This document shows positions 1 through 6,871 of a stretch of DNA of 33,052 nucleotides, in pieces. Under the pieces are notes generated by a model that saw only the letters and a program-made list of their open reading frames with translations, did no database searches and was not told the origin of the DNA. The stretch is from Stomatobaculum longum. Lineage in GTDB: Bacteria; Bacillota; Clostridia; Lachnospirales; Lachnospiraceae. Both the position numbers and the translations under genes were made by a program. How positions within the stretch are numbered: the first letter of the stretch is position 1; every line of letters begins with the position of its first letter. The stretch is from NCBI GenBank assembly GCA_000242235.1, contig JH590863.1:382787-415838 (forward strand). Direction: 5' to 3'.

Positions 1-132
1 GAATGGGAGTTTCCGGGCTTTTCCGTTGAAAGCTGCTTTGAACATTTGCTTGAGGCACAGAAAAGCATTGAAAGAGACGGACTGCTTGAGGGGAGCATTC
101 ACAGATTTTATATTGTTGCCAAGAAGAAGTAG
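1..132 (+). CDS. C-terminal fragment of a methyltransferase-like protein (cut by window start)
   Basis: The frame is open from base 1 to a TAG at 130-132 and gives 43 residues ending in HRFYIVAKKK. The pattern of an alpha helix followed by an HRF-hydrophobic strand and a basic tail resembles the last strand of class I SAM-dependent methyltransferases, but the catalytic part lies outside the window, so the family call is tentative. The next gene starts 31 bp downstream on the same strand, so the two may be co-transcribed. Confidence 0.4.
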   Translation, partial: EWEFPGFSVESCFEHLLEAQKSIERDGLLEGSIHRFYIVAKKK

Positions 133-163
133 TTAAAAATAGTTTCGAGGAGAAAGAAATCGG

Positions 164-1237
164 ATGATTAAACCAAAACGTCTTTGTACAGGGGACACAG
201 TTGCTATCGTGAGCCTTTCTTCGGGAATGCTAGGGGAAGCTTGAGCGATTCATAAACTGCATATAGCACAGGAATGTTGGGAGCGCGATTACGGTCTTAG
301 GGTTCTGGTGATGCCAAACGCGCTCAAGGGTCTTGAATATGTCTATGAGCATCCGGAAGCCCGGGCTAAGGATTGGATGGATGCATTCCGCAATCCGGAA
401 GTCAAAGCTATTTTTTCTGCCATAGGCGGAGATGATGCGATTCGCATGCTGCCCTATATTGACTATGATGTGATTCGGCAAAATCCGAAAATCTTTACTG
501 GATTCTCCGATACGACATCCAACCATCTCATGATGTACAAGGCCGGTGTCATGTCCTATTATGGAGCCAGCGTTATGACGAATTTTTCGGAGTATGTCAG
601 GATGAATGATTACACCGCTAACGCCATTTATAATACGCTGTTTGAACCAAAGCCTCAGTTGGACATCCCTTCGTCTCCATATTGGTATGACGATGAAGAT
701 GAGAAGATTTGGTGGAAGGAAGAGAATATGAGTATCCTTAAGCAATATCATCCGGAGGAGCTTGGCTATGAAATCCTTCAGGGAAGCGGAGTTGTGGAGG
801 GAAGCCTGCTGGGCGGCTGTGTTGATGTGTTTCCGATGTTGGTGGGAACATCCATCTGGCCCGATTTGGGAGAATGGAGGAATAAAATTCTATTTCTGGA
901 GACAAGTGAAGAGGATATGTCTCCTGAATTGCTGACATACATACTTCGTAATCTGGCGGCACAAGGTATCTTTGATGTTATCTCCGGCATTTTGGTGGGA
1001 AAACCGGCCAGACGGAGCAAATATGGATCATATAAAGATGTCTTTCGGAGAGTTGTGGGATTTGAGGCAGGGCGTCCGGAACTTCCGATTCTCTGTAATG
1101 TAAACTTCGGACATGCAGAGCCTATTGGCATACTTCCATATGGAGCGCTTTGCCGCCTTGATGCAGACCATAAGACTCTGACTCTGCTGGAATCCGCTAC
1201 AGAATCGTGTTTGGATTCAATCAAGCAGAGGAGATAG
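164..1237 (+). pseudogene. S66 family LD-carboxypeptidase / MccF-like serine peptidase, interrupted by an in-frame TGA
   Basis: From the ATG at 164 the frame reads MIKPKRLCTGDTVAIVSLSS and stops at TGA 242-244 after 26 codons. It then continues without a shift to a TAG ending at 1237. The downstream part has the S66 hallmarks: a GGDD loop, GFSDTT with the candidate nucleophile Ser at bases 506-508 (residue 115 of the restored frame), LET with the likely catalytic Glu, and FGHAEPIG with the likely catalytic His. Restored length would be 357 codons, normal for MccF-type members, which hydrolyse murein LD-peptides or microcin C-like peptide nucleotides in the cytoplasm. From memory of the family, the codon at 242 is normally Trp, so TGG to TGA is the likely lesion. 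Restart at GTG 308 or ATG 311 would give about 308 residues without the first strand of the fold. Loss of function, restart or TGA readthrough cannot be told apart from sequence alone. Confidence 0.8.
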
Positions 1238-1289
1238 CCCAGATCATTTTGGATAGAGCATAGAATCAAAAAAAAATGACAGACAGGAC

Positions 1290-1325
1290 AGTCGCTGATT
1301 TCAAAGGAGTCAGCGGCTTGTTTTG
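1290..1325 (+). terminator. Rho-independent terminator after the S66 gene
   Basis: AGTCGCTGA (1290-1298) pairs with TCAGCGGCT (1310-1318), with one G-U pair, and is followed by TGTTTTG. It sits 52 bp after the S66 stop and before the PadR promoter. The T run is interrupted, so strength is moderate. Confidence 0.55.
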
Positions 1326-1381
1326 TTGCATAGAGCAAAGAAGAACACATCGAGGAATTCCGAAATTCTTTTGACAGGCTG

Positions 1382-1410
1382 TTGACAACTATTACGTATA
1401 ATGATATATT
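1382..1410 (+). promoter_or_regulatory. Sigma-A-type promoter of the padR-DUF2812 pair
   Basis: TTGACA (1382-1387), a 17-bp spacer and TATATT (1405-1410) lie 44 bp before the padR-like start. A second TTGACA occurs at 1371. The spacer and -10 region carry the AT-rich partial dyad ACGTATAATGATATATTA, a plausible site for autorepression by PadR, but no operator can be proven by eye. Confidence 0.65.
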
Positions 1411-1453
1411 ACAGATAAAGATACATCGCAATTCGTAGCAGAAAGGAGAAGCC

Positions 1454-1792
1454 ATGGGAAGAGCAGCGAACAGCGGTGCTCTCACGGAATCCGTCTTTTA
1501 TATCCTGTTGCGGCTTCATCAGCCGGCGCACGGCTACGCCATGATGAAAGACATTGCGGAAATGACGGACGGACGGGTAAACCTTGGGGCCGGTTCTCTC
1601 TACGGCGCATTGGACACCTTGCAAAAGAAGGGCTGGATCAGGGCAGTGGATGAGCATCCGCCGGACAGAAGGATTGAATACATCATCACAGGTACAGGAA
1701 AACAGTTTTTTGAAAAAGAGCTGATCCGACTGGAAGAAATGCTGCAAAATGCAGAAAAAATGAAGGAGGCAGGAAATGAAAACAAGTGTTAA
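1454..1792 (+). CDS. PadR family transcriptional regulator
   Basis: This 112-residue protein is a short PadR-type repressor. It has the N-terminal winged helix-turn-helix with the typical LTESVFYILLRLHQPAHGYA start, the wing region LGAGSLYGALDTLQKKGWI and RRIEYIITGTGK, then a C-terminal dimerisation helix from about residue 85. PadR proteins bind dyads near their own promoters and are released by small hydrophobic ligands or stress. The start ATG follows GAAAGGAGAAGCC. The 3' end overlaps the next gene by 17 bp, the standard PadR-DUF2812 pairing, so the two are translationally coupled and the DUF2812 protein is the likely regulated partner. Confidence 0.92.
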   Translation: MGRAANSGALTESVFYILLRLHQPAHGYAMMKDIAEMTDGRVNLGAGSLYGALDTLQKKGWIRAVDEHPPDRRIEYIITGTGKQFFEKELIRLEEMLQNAEKMKEAGNENKC

Positions 1793-2324
1793 AAAAACTT
1801 TTCTGGACATCCAAAAGGAAGAGGAATGGCTGAACGAACAGGGACAAAACGGTCAGATGCTCATCGGCTATCATGGCGGCGAATATGTATTTGAGGACAT
1901 TTCTCCGCTAAAGTATCAGTATAAGATCGATCTGCCTTCTTACACAGGAAGTAAGAAGAAGGAATATCTTGATTTTCTGGAACAGACCGGGATCACGGTT
2001 GTGGCGGAGTACGGGGGCAGGGTGTATCTGAGGAAAAACACGGCTGACGGTCCGTTGGACATGTACAGCGAGAAGAAGGAGATCGAAAAGCAAATGAGCA
2101 AACGATATTCCCATTTCTTCGGTATCGCAATATCGCAGTTCGTACTGGGGATCCTTATGTTGGTTCAGACCTTGTATTACGTGAAGCCGGAGGGCGTTCC
2201 GTTTTGGATTGCCGTTGTTATTGACGCCGGTTTGATGATTTCGGGAATCATCTTCCTCATCATGGGAATCCAGAAACACAGAAAATACGCCATGCCGAAG
2301 GAAGAAAAAGATATTTGGGAATAA
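1776..2324 (+). CDS. DUF2812 domain membrane protein
   Basis: A 182-residue protein. Residues 1-105 form the soluble DUF2812-like domain (KKTFLDIQKEEEWLNEQGQN, a YQYKID strand, and an LDFLEQTG helix leading to VAEYGGRVYLRK). Two predicted membrane helices follow at about 113-133 and 143-165, with a charged C-terminal tail. The start lies inside the padR-like gene and has AAGGAGG just upstream. DUF2812 genes commonly follow PadR regulators in Firmicutes. The biochemical role is not established; a membrane-stress or signalling role under PadR control is inference. Confidence 0.88.
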   Translation: MKTSVKKTFLDIQKEEEWLNEQGQNGQMLIGYHGGEYVFEDISPLKYQYKIDLPSYTGSKKKEYLDFLEQTGITVVAEYGGRVYLRKNTADGPLDMYSEKKEIEKQMSKRYSHFFGIAISQFVLGILMLVQTLYYVKPEGVPFWIAVVIDAGLMISGIIFLIMGIQKHRKYAMPKEEKDIWE

Positions 2325-2655
2325 CCTGGGGCTGATTTTGGAAATTTCAAAAACAAATGATATTGGTAAAAAGAGGAAGAACTACAGTTAAGGTGTAAAT
2401 CACTCGCAGATATCATTTAAAACAGGCGGCCGGAATGGCTGCCTGTTTCTTGGCATTGATAAAAGTCTGCTGCTGACAGCTATTGTAAGCAGTGCGTTGC
2501 GAATTGTTGTTTGAAGAGCCTTGCGGTGGTATAGTGAATTTACAATTCGGTTGCCGAATCGCTTATCATGTCGGCAGAAAAGGAAAACGAAATCCGGACC
2601 TCGGATGAAGCGGATGATTGCCGGCATTGCAGCTGAGAATGGAGAAGCAAGATAA
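2325..2655. other. Intergenic stretch with a hairpin and a possible coding remnant
   Basis: 331 bp without a convincing gene. It holds the hairpin at 2420-2448. An open plus frame of about 45 codons runs through it (roughly 2395-2515) with a coding-like tail, LLLTAIVSSALRIVV, ending at a TGA near 2513. It has no start with a ribosome binding site and may be the decayed end of a lost gene. The remainder shows no promoter or repeat I can support. Confidence 0.4.
2420..2448 (+). terminator. Stem-loop downstream of the DUF2812 gene, possible terminator
   Basis: AAACAGGCGGCC (2420-2431) pairs with GGCTGCCTGTTT (2437-2448) around a 5-nt loop, giving a 12-bp stem with one G-U pair. The 3' arm ends in TTT but no long T run follows, so it may be a weak terminator or an mRNA-stabilising hairpin. 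It lies 95 bp after the DUF2812 stop. Confidence 0.45.
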
Positions 2656-3063
2656 ATGATAAACCGTAAGACGAGGCGAACTGGAATACTGCTTGGCGGT
2701 ATATTGGCAGCCATTTTATTCGCTGTCGGTACAAAGAAAACGCAGAGCGTTGAAAAACACATCATAAAACCGTACGAAATACAGTGCATCCGAATTTCAG
2801 ATGAGCCGGAGCATGTGATAAAAGAGCTTGATAATGAAGCCGAGATAAAGCAGTTGAGGGATATTCTGAATCGTGCCGTATATGATGAAGATATGAATGA
2901 CGGACGAAATATCAAGATGACAGCGGAAGAGTACGCAATAAAGATCATATACCGTGATGACAGCAGAATATGTATCCAACTTTGGGATAGCTTGATGCGT
3001 ATTGATCAGATTTGGTACCGCTTAGATCGCCGGGATAGAGAGCGGCTCGAAGAGATTTGGTGA
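2656..3063 (+). CDS. Hypothetical small membrane-anchored protein
   Basis: A 135-residue protein. After a basic start (MINRKTRR) one hydrophobic segment spans about residues 9-25 (GILLGGILAAILFAVGT), either an uncleaved signal anchor or a signal peptide; no lipobox Cys is present. The remaining 110 residues are charged, with an EIKQLRDIL helix and a strand pattern AIKIIYRDDSRICIQLWD, suggesting a small extracytoplasmic alpha/beta domain. I do not recognise the family. The start has AGAAGCAAG upstream, a weak ribosome binding site. The next gene follows 61 bp later on the same strand. Confidence 0.65.
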   Translation: MINRKTRRTGILLGGILAAILFAVGTKKTQSVEKHIIKPYEIQCIRISDEPEHVIKELDNEAEIKQLRDILNRAVYDEDMNDGRNIKMTAEEYAIKIIYRDDSRICIQLWDSLMRIDQIWYRLDRRDRERLEEIW

Positions 3064-3124
3064 TGAAACGACGGACAAAAGGAGAAGAAAGCTGCGGTGA
3101 GTTGCGGAAGATGAGGTGCTTGAA

Positions 3125-3613
3125 TTGAAAACGCTGGTTGTCTATTATTCCTATTCCGGCATCACAAGAAAATTGGCGGAAGATATTGCCTTACTGACAG
3201 ACGGAGAATCAAGAGAGCTGAAGCCTAAAAAACCGTATTCGTACTCCTACAATACAGCTGTGAAAGAAGTCAGAGGAGAAATCGAGAGAGGATATTGTCC
3301 GCCGCTTGCAGAGGGGGCAGAGCCTGTTGGGGATGCAGAGTTGATTTTTATAGGTTCGCCGAACTGGCTTCATACCTTTGCACCGCCGGTATTGTCTTTC
3401 CTTCGGGCTGTTAATCTGAGCGGAAAGACAATCATACCGTTTTGTACCCATGGCGGAGGCGGCTTTGGGGATATGTTGGAGCGCTATCAAAAAGAATGCG
3501 GAGCTTCGGTGATCAGAGACGGGATTGCGTTAAAGGGCGATTATAACTTTGACGAACTGCAAACATGGATTGAACATAGCTTTACCCATCCGGTCTCAGG
3601 CTTGTCGCGATGA
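3125..3613 (+). CDS. Flavodoxin-like protein, short paralogue (copy 1)
   Basis: A flavodoxin-fold FMN protein of the Flavodoxin_4 type, expected to carry low-potential electrons. The N-terminal strand and phosphate loop read KTLVVYYSYSGITRKLAEDI; the later FIGSPNW and PFCTHGGGGFGDM segments are the other FMN-contacting loops. I chose TTG 3125 because the paralogue at 13508 starts with the same TTG and GAGG at 3114-3117 is well placed; GTG 3116 in the same frame is possible. The 5' 300 bp are almost identical to copy 2. After TGGATT near 3572 the two part company, and this copy ends 32 bp inside the 3' end of the opposing transporter gene, so its last residues (about EHSFTHPVSGLSR) differ and it lacks the roughly 37-residue tail of copy 2. 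Confidence 0.85.
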   Translation: MKTLVVYYSYSGITRKLAEDIALLTDGESRELKPKKPYSYSYNTAVKEVRGEIERGYCPPLAEGAEPVGDAELIFIGSPNWLHTFAPPVLSFLRAVNLSGKTIIPFCTHGGGGFGDMLERYQKECGASVIRDGIALKGDYNFDELQTWIEHSFTHPVSGLSR

Positions 3614-4454
3614 TTCCGATGATAATCAGAATACCGCCTATGATTCCGATTGGTGTCATGGCTTCTTTCATGAAAATCCATCCGCAGATTGCAGCGGTGA
3701 GTGGATTCAGCCCGAACATGACACCGGCTGTCTGCGCGCTTATTTTTTTCTGAGCAACCGGTTGCAACGTGAAGCCGAGGCAGGTGCAGATCAGAGTGAG
3801 CATGAGCAGCATCATCCACTGCGTGCCGGTTTGCGGCAGATGCGGAGCCTCAAATATAAAAGCTGCGAGCAGGGCAGCAATGCCGATGAATCCGACATGA
3901 ACGATTCCGATGCTGAAGGCGTCGTGCCTTCTCGTACAGCGATCATTGAGGATGATTGCGCTGGCAAAGGCGAACGCTGCAATGCAGCAGAGAAACTCAC
4001 CGAGACCAAAGCTCTGGATTCCGCCGCTCAGGGTAATCATGCCGATGCCGATGCTTGTAATCGCACAACTTAGTATGACCTTAAGGGATGGAAATTTGCG
4101 GATCAGGACGGCCTCCAAAATGGGCACGATGACGATGGCCGAGTTTTCCAAAAATGCGCAGGTTGACGATGAGGTATACTGAAGACCGATCAGTTCGCAT
4201 GTCATGCATGTGAAATACGCAGCGCCGAGAGCGAGGCTTGCCGACAGGATTTCCTTGTCTTTTTGGATCTCTGTGATCACCCGTTTGAAAAAGACGACGA
4301 AGAGAACGAGAAAGGCCAGCAAAAACCGTATGCCGAGCAAGGTCAAAGGCCCCATATCGACCAGTAAGGTTTTTGAGAACATGAAGGATACGCCTCTGGC
4401 GACGACCAGAGAAATCATCAATACCTGAGCGGCTCTGACAGCGTTTTTATCCAT
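3582..4454 (-). CDS. EamA/DMT family transporter
   Basis: A 290-residue, very hydrophobic protein with about ten predicted membrane helices in two halves, each an EamA repeat of the drug/metabolite transporter superfamily. The first half includes GPLTLLGIRFLLAFLVLF and ENSAIVIVPILEAVL; the second includes GVMFGLNPLTAAICGWIF and ends GIIGGILIIIGIIATSL. These inner-membrane carriers export or import amino acids, nucleotides or metabolites; the substrate cannot be read from sequence. The start has AGAAGG upstream on the minus strand. The 3' end overlaps the convergent flavodoxin gene by 32 bp with no terminator between them. Confidence 0.9.
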   Translation of the reverse strand: MDKNAVRAAQVLMISLVVARGVSFMFSKTLLVDMGPLTLLGIRFLLAFLVLFVVFFKRVITEIQKDKEILSASLALGAAYFTCMTCELIGLQYTSSSTCAFLENSAIVIVPILEAVLIRKFPSLKVILSCAITSIGIGMITLSGGIQSFGLGEFLCCIAAFAFASAIILNDRCTRRHDAFSIGIVHVGFIGIAALLAAFIFEAPHLPQTGTQWMMLLMLTLICTCLGFTLQPVAQKKISAQTAGVMFGLNPLTAAICGWIFMKEAMTPIGIIGGILIIIGIIATSLRPDG

Positions 4455-4533
4455 AAGAAACCTTCTTTCTTGTTTTCCTGTATCTTTCCTGTATTGTTCT
4501 CTTGACAGTGGTGTAATATCAGGTTGCTCCTGT

Positions 4534-4577
4534 TAAAAATGAGAGCCGTCGCATCCGTTTTGGATGCAACGACTCTC
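4534..4577 (-). terminator. Rho-independent terminator of P5C dehydrogenase
   Basis: On the minus strand GAGAGTCGTTGCATCC pairs with GGATGCGACGGCTCTC around a 5-nt loop and is followed by ATTTTT. The two imperfect positions are G-U pairs on the minus strand but A-C mismatches on the plus strand, which fixes the direction. It lies 22 bp after the dehydrogenase stop. Confidence 0.9.
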
Positions 4578-4598
4578 TTTTATATTCGGTAGCCCTTC

Positions 4599-6227
4599 TT
4601 ATTTCTCACTCATGTAAGGATAAAGGACTGCCGACGAGGGGGAGAAGGCTTCTTTGACTGCGTGCGCGCTGAGCCAGCGGAGCATGTTCAGCGTGGTTCC
4701 CGCCTTATCGTTGGTACCGGAAGCTCTTGCGCCGCCGAAGGGCTGCTGTCCGACCACCGCGCCGGTGCACTTGTCATTGATGTAGAAGTTTCCGGAAGCG
4801 TTGCGAAGTGCTTTTTCCATCTTTGCAATCACCTGGCGATCCTGTGCGAAGACAGCGCCGGTCAGAGCGTAGGGAGAAGCGGTATCGCAGATGCGAAGGG
4901 TCTCATCAAACGCATCATCATCGTAGACGTAGATGGAGACGATGGGCCCGAAGATCTCCGTCACCATGGACTCATAGTGCGGGGATTTGCAGAGGATTAC
5001 GGTCGGCTGAATGAACCAGCCCTTGCTGCCGTCATAGGTTCCGCCGGCAATGATTTCGCAATCCGGGGAAGCCTTTGCGCGGTCGATGAAGCCCTTGCAG
5101 GTTTCAAACGAAGCCTTGTCGATGACTGCGCCCATGAAGGTATCGAATTCCTGAACATCGCCAACCTTAATGGTAGCCACAAGTTCCTTAATCTTCTTCT
5201 CGGTAACCGGCCAAATGCTCTTCGGGATAAAGACGCGGGAGCAAGCCGAGCACTTCTGGCCCTGATACTCAAACGCACCGCGGACAATCGCTGCGCAAAG
5301 CGGATCGATATCAGCTGTGTTGTGCGCGAAGATAAAGTCCTTACCGCCGGTCTCACCTACCAGTCTCGGGTAGCAATGATAGTTTGCGATATTTTCGCCG
5401 ACGCGCTTCCAGACACCCTGGAATACACCGGTGGAGCCGGTGAAGTGGAAGCCTGAAAGCCGCGGGTCGCTCAGAACATACTTGGAGACATCGGGGCCGG
5501 CGCTCGGAATGAAGTTGATGACACCTTTCGGAAGTCCGCACTCCATGAGCAACTTCATATAGTAGTAGTTGGAGAGAACTGCAGTGGTTGCAGGCTTCCA
5601 AAGCGCTACGTTACCGACAATCGCCGGGGCGCTCGGAAGGTTTCCGCCGATGGAGGTGAAGTTGAAGGGCGAAATCGCACAAACAAAGCCTTCCAGCGGA
5701 CGATAGTCCTGGCGGTTCCAAATACCATTAACGCTCAGGGGTTGCTGTTTGAAAATCTCCTGCGCAGACCATACGCCGAAGCGAAGGAAATCCGCAAGTT
5801 CGGCAATGTCAATTTCCGCCTGGAACACAGTCTTTGACTGGCCGAGCATGGAAGATGCGTTGAGAACCTTGCGATAGGAGCCTGTGATGCGGTCCGCAGC
5901 TTTTAAGAAGATAGCCGAACGATGTTCCCAAGGAAGATTCTCCCACTCCTCTTTCGCAGCGAGTGCAGTTTCGATCGCAAGCTTCAGCTCCTTCTCACCT
6001 GCCATGCAGCATTCTGCAATGACATGGCTGTGATCGTGCGGCATGGTGACCTTGACGGTCTTTTCCGTGTAAATTTCCTCACCGTTGATGATTAGCGGGA
6101 TCTTTACAACCTGAGAGGACTGACGTTCAAGCTCCTTCTTCAGTTCCTCGCGCTCCGCACTCCCCGGCATGTATCCGAGGAAGGGATCATTTGCGGGCTT
6201 TTCGATGGCAAAGTAAGCGTTTGGCAT
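4599..6227 (-). CDS. pruA: L-glutamate gamma-semialdehyde (1-pyrroline-5-carboxylate) dehydrogenase
   Basis: A 542-residue NAD-dependent aldehyde dehydrogenase that oxidises glutamate semialdehyde, the hydrated form of P5C, to L-glutamate. Length and sequence match the stand-alone ALDH4-type enzymes rather than the PutA fusion. Visible signatures are GFVCAISPFNFTSIGGNLPS near 180-199, KPA at 211-213 and FTGS at 262-265 (NAD site), the general base Glu292 in LVGETGGKD, the catalytic Cys326 in GQKCSACSR, EIFGP, and QPFGGARASGTND near the C-terminus. AAAGGAG sits 8 bases before the ATG. It is divergent from the symporter-hypE-hypD cluster, whose product would be P5C, which strongly suggests the oxidative branch of hydroxyproline use. 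No proline dehydrogenase or P5C reductase is in the window. Confidence 0.95.
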   Translation of the reverse strand: MPNAYFAIEKPANDPFLGYMPGSAEREELKKELERQSSQVVKIPLIINGEEIYTEKTVKVTMPHDHSHVIAECCMAGEKELKLAIETALAAKEEWENLPWEHRSAIFLKAADRITGSYRKVLNASSMLGQSKTVFQAEIDIAELADFLRFGVWSAQEIFKQQPLSVNGIWNRQDYRPLEGFVCAISPFNFTSIGGNLPSAPAIVGNVALWKPATTAVLSNYYYMKLLMECGLPKGVINFIPSAGPDVSKYVLSDPRLSGFHFTGSTGVFQGVWKRVGENIANYHCYPRLVGETGGKDFIFAHNTADIDPLCAAIVRGAFEYQGQKCSACSRVFIPKSIWPVTEKKIKELVATIKVGDVQEFDTFMGAVIDKASFETCKGFIDRAKASPDCEIIAGGTYDGSKGWFIQPTVILCKSPHYESMVTEIFGPIVSIYVYDDDAFDETLRICDTASPYALTGAVFAQDRQVIAKMEKALRNASGNFYINDKCTGAVVGQQPFGGARASGTNDKAGTTLNMLRWLSAHAVKEAFSPSSAVLYPYMSEK

Positions 6228-6270
6228 AACAGAACTCCTTTCATGTTGATAAGATGTGAGAATGAAAGAA

Positions 6271-6288
6271 ACAACAATTTTATGTTGT
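6271..6288 (-). other. Small hairpin in the P5C dehydrogenase 5' leader
   Basis: ACAACA and TGTTGT flank a 6-nt A/T loop, about 45 bp upstream of the dehydrogenase start and downstream of its predicted promoter. It is a 6-bp perfect dyad and could be an operator half-site pair or a leader hairpin. No protein can be assigned to it. Confidence 0.35.
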
Positions 6289-6301
6289 CTCTGACACTAA
6301 C

Positions 6302-6329
6302 ACTATATCATAAATTTAGAGTTTGTAAA
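6302..6329 (-). promoter_or_regulatory. Promoter of P5C dehydrogenase
   Basis: On the minus strand TTTACA (6329-6324), a 16-bp spacer and TATAGT (6307-6302) face the dehydrogenase, about 75 bp from its start. The surrounding DNA is AT-rich and holds two direct copies of ATAAATTTA (6310-6318 and 6342-6350) that bracket the -35 and could bind a regulator. Confidence 0.6.
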
Positions 6330-6752
6330 TTTTAAAATGATATAAATTTATAAACTTTTCACAGTATTACTTCTATTAGATGCGGTACATTGGAAAAAAT
6401 CTACATCATGGGAAAGGAGGAATACGGACGAATCGGAGTGGGAGGCAGCAGTTTTCTTGTTCGGGACGCGCCTGTAAGCGCGGAGAACAGTGGAGTATAA
6501 AAATGCATTATAAAATTACATAATACAATGCGGGCGAAAATGAAGCTATGATAAACAGGAGTAAAGTAGGATATTTGTACACAATATCAATTCGATATTC
6601 AACACAAATGAAAGCGGTGTTGATTTAATACACAGAAAAGCCAAAAATTCATAATGAAATAGCATATCATTTAAAGTTACCCACATTAATATTTGCTGAT
6701 AATGAAAATATGACTATAAAATATTGATGTAATGAGTTTCTTGAATGCATTA

Positions 6753-6780
6753 TTGACAAAGATGTGCCCCTTGCTATAAT
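6753..6780 (+). promoter_or_regulatory. Promoter of the symporter-hypE-hypD cluster
   Basis: A consensus TTGACA (6753-6758), a 16-bp spacer and TATAAT (6775-6780) lie about 85 nt upstream of the symporter start. Both hexamers are perfect. They overlap the unexplained open frame at 6629-6852. Confidence 0.75.
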
Positions 6781-6871
6781 GAAAATAAGTCCAAACCAGA
6801 GCATAATGTTATATGATTCGCTTCAGCCTGATGCCGCATGGACACAAATTTAGGTCAAAAGGAGGAAATGT

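Larger units (their letters stand above)
6228..6871. other. 644-bp AT-rich divergent control region with possible coding remnants
   Basis: This is the longest gene-free stretch, between the divergent P5C dehydrogenase and symporter genes. It contains the two outward promoters. A 30-codon open frame at 6408-6500 starts MGKEEYGRIGVGG; the only GGAGG nearby (6417-6421) lies inside the frame rather than before its ATG, so it has no usable ribosome binding site. A longer plus frame at 6629-6852 spans about 74 codons broken by one TGA (near 6725) and contains coding-like text such as LKLPTLIFADNENMTI and DVPLAIMKISPNQSIMLYD. That frame has no start signal and may be a decayed regulator, but I cannot name the family. 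Nothing else is recognisable. Confidence 0.5.

Noticed and set aside
242-244. TGA as a selenocysteine codon in the S66 gene
   Set aside because: No SECIS-like hairpin is apparent directly downstream, the position is not catalytic, and the family residue there is, as far as I recall, Trp rather than Cys.
4662-5456. 264-codon plus-strand frame opposite P5C dehydrogenase
   Set aside because: It is antisense to the catalytic half of a clear aldehyde dehydrogenase and has no supporting start signal.
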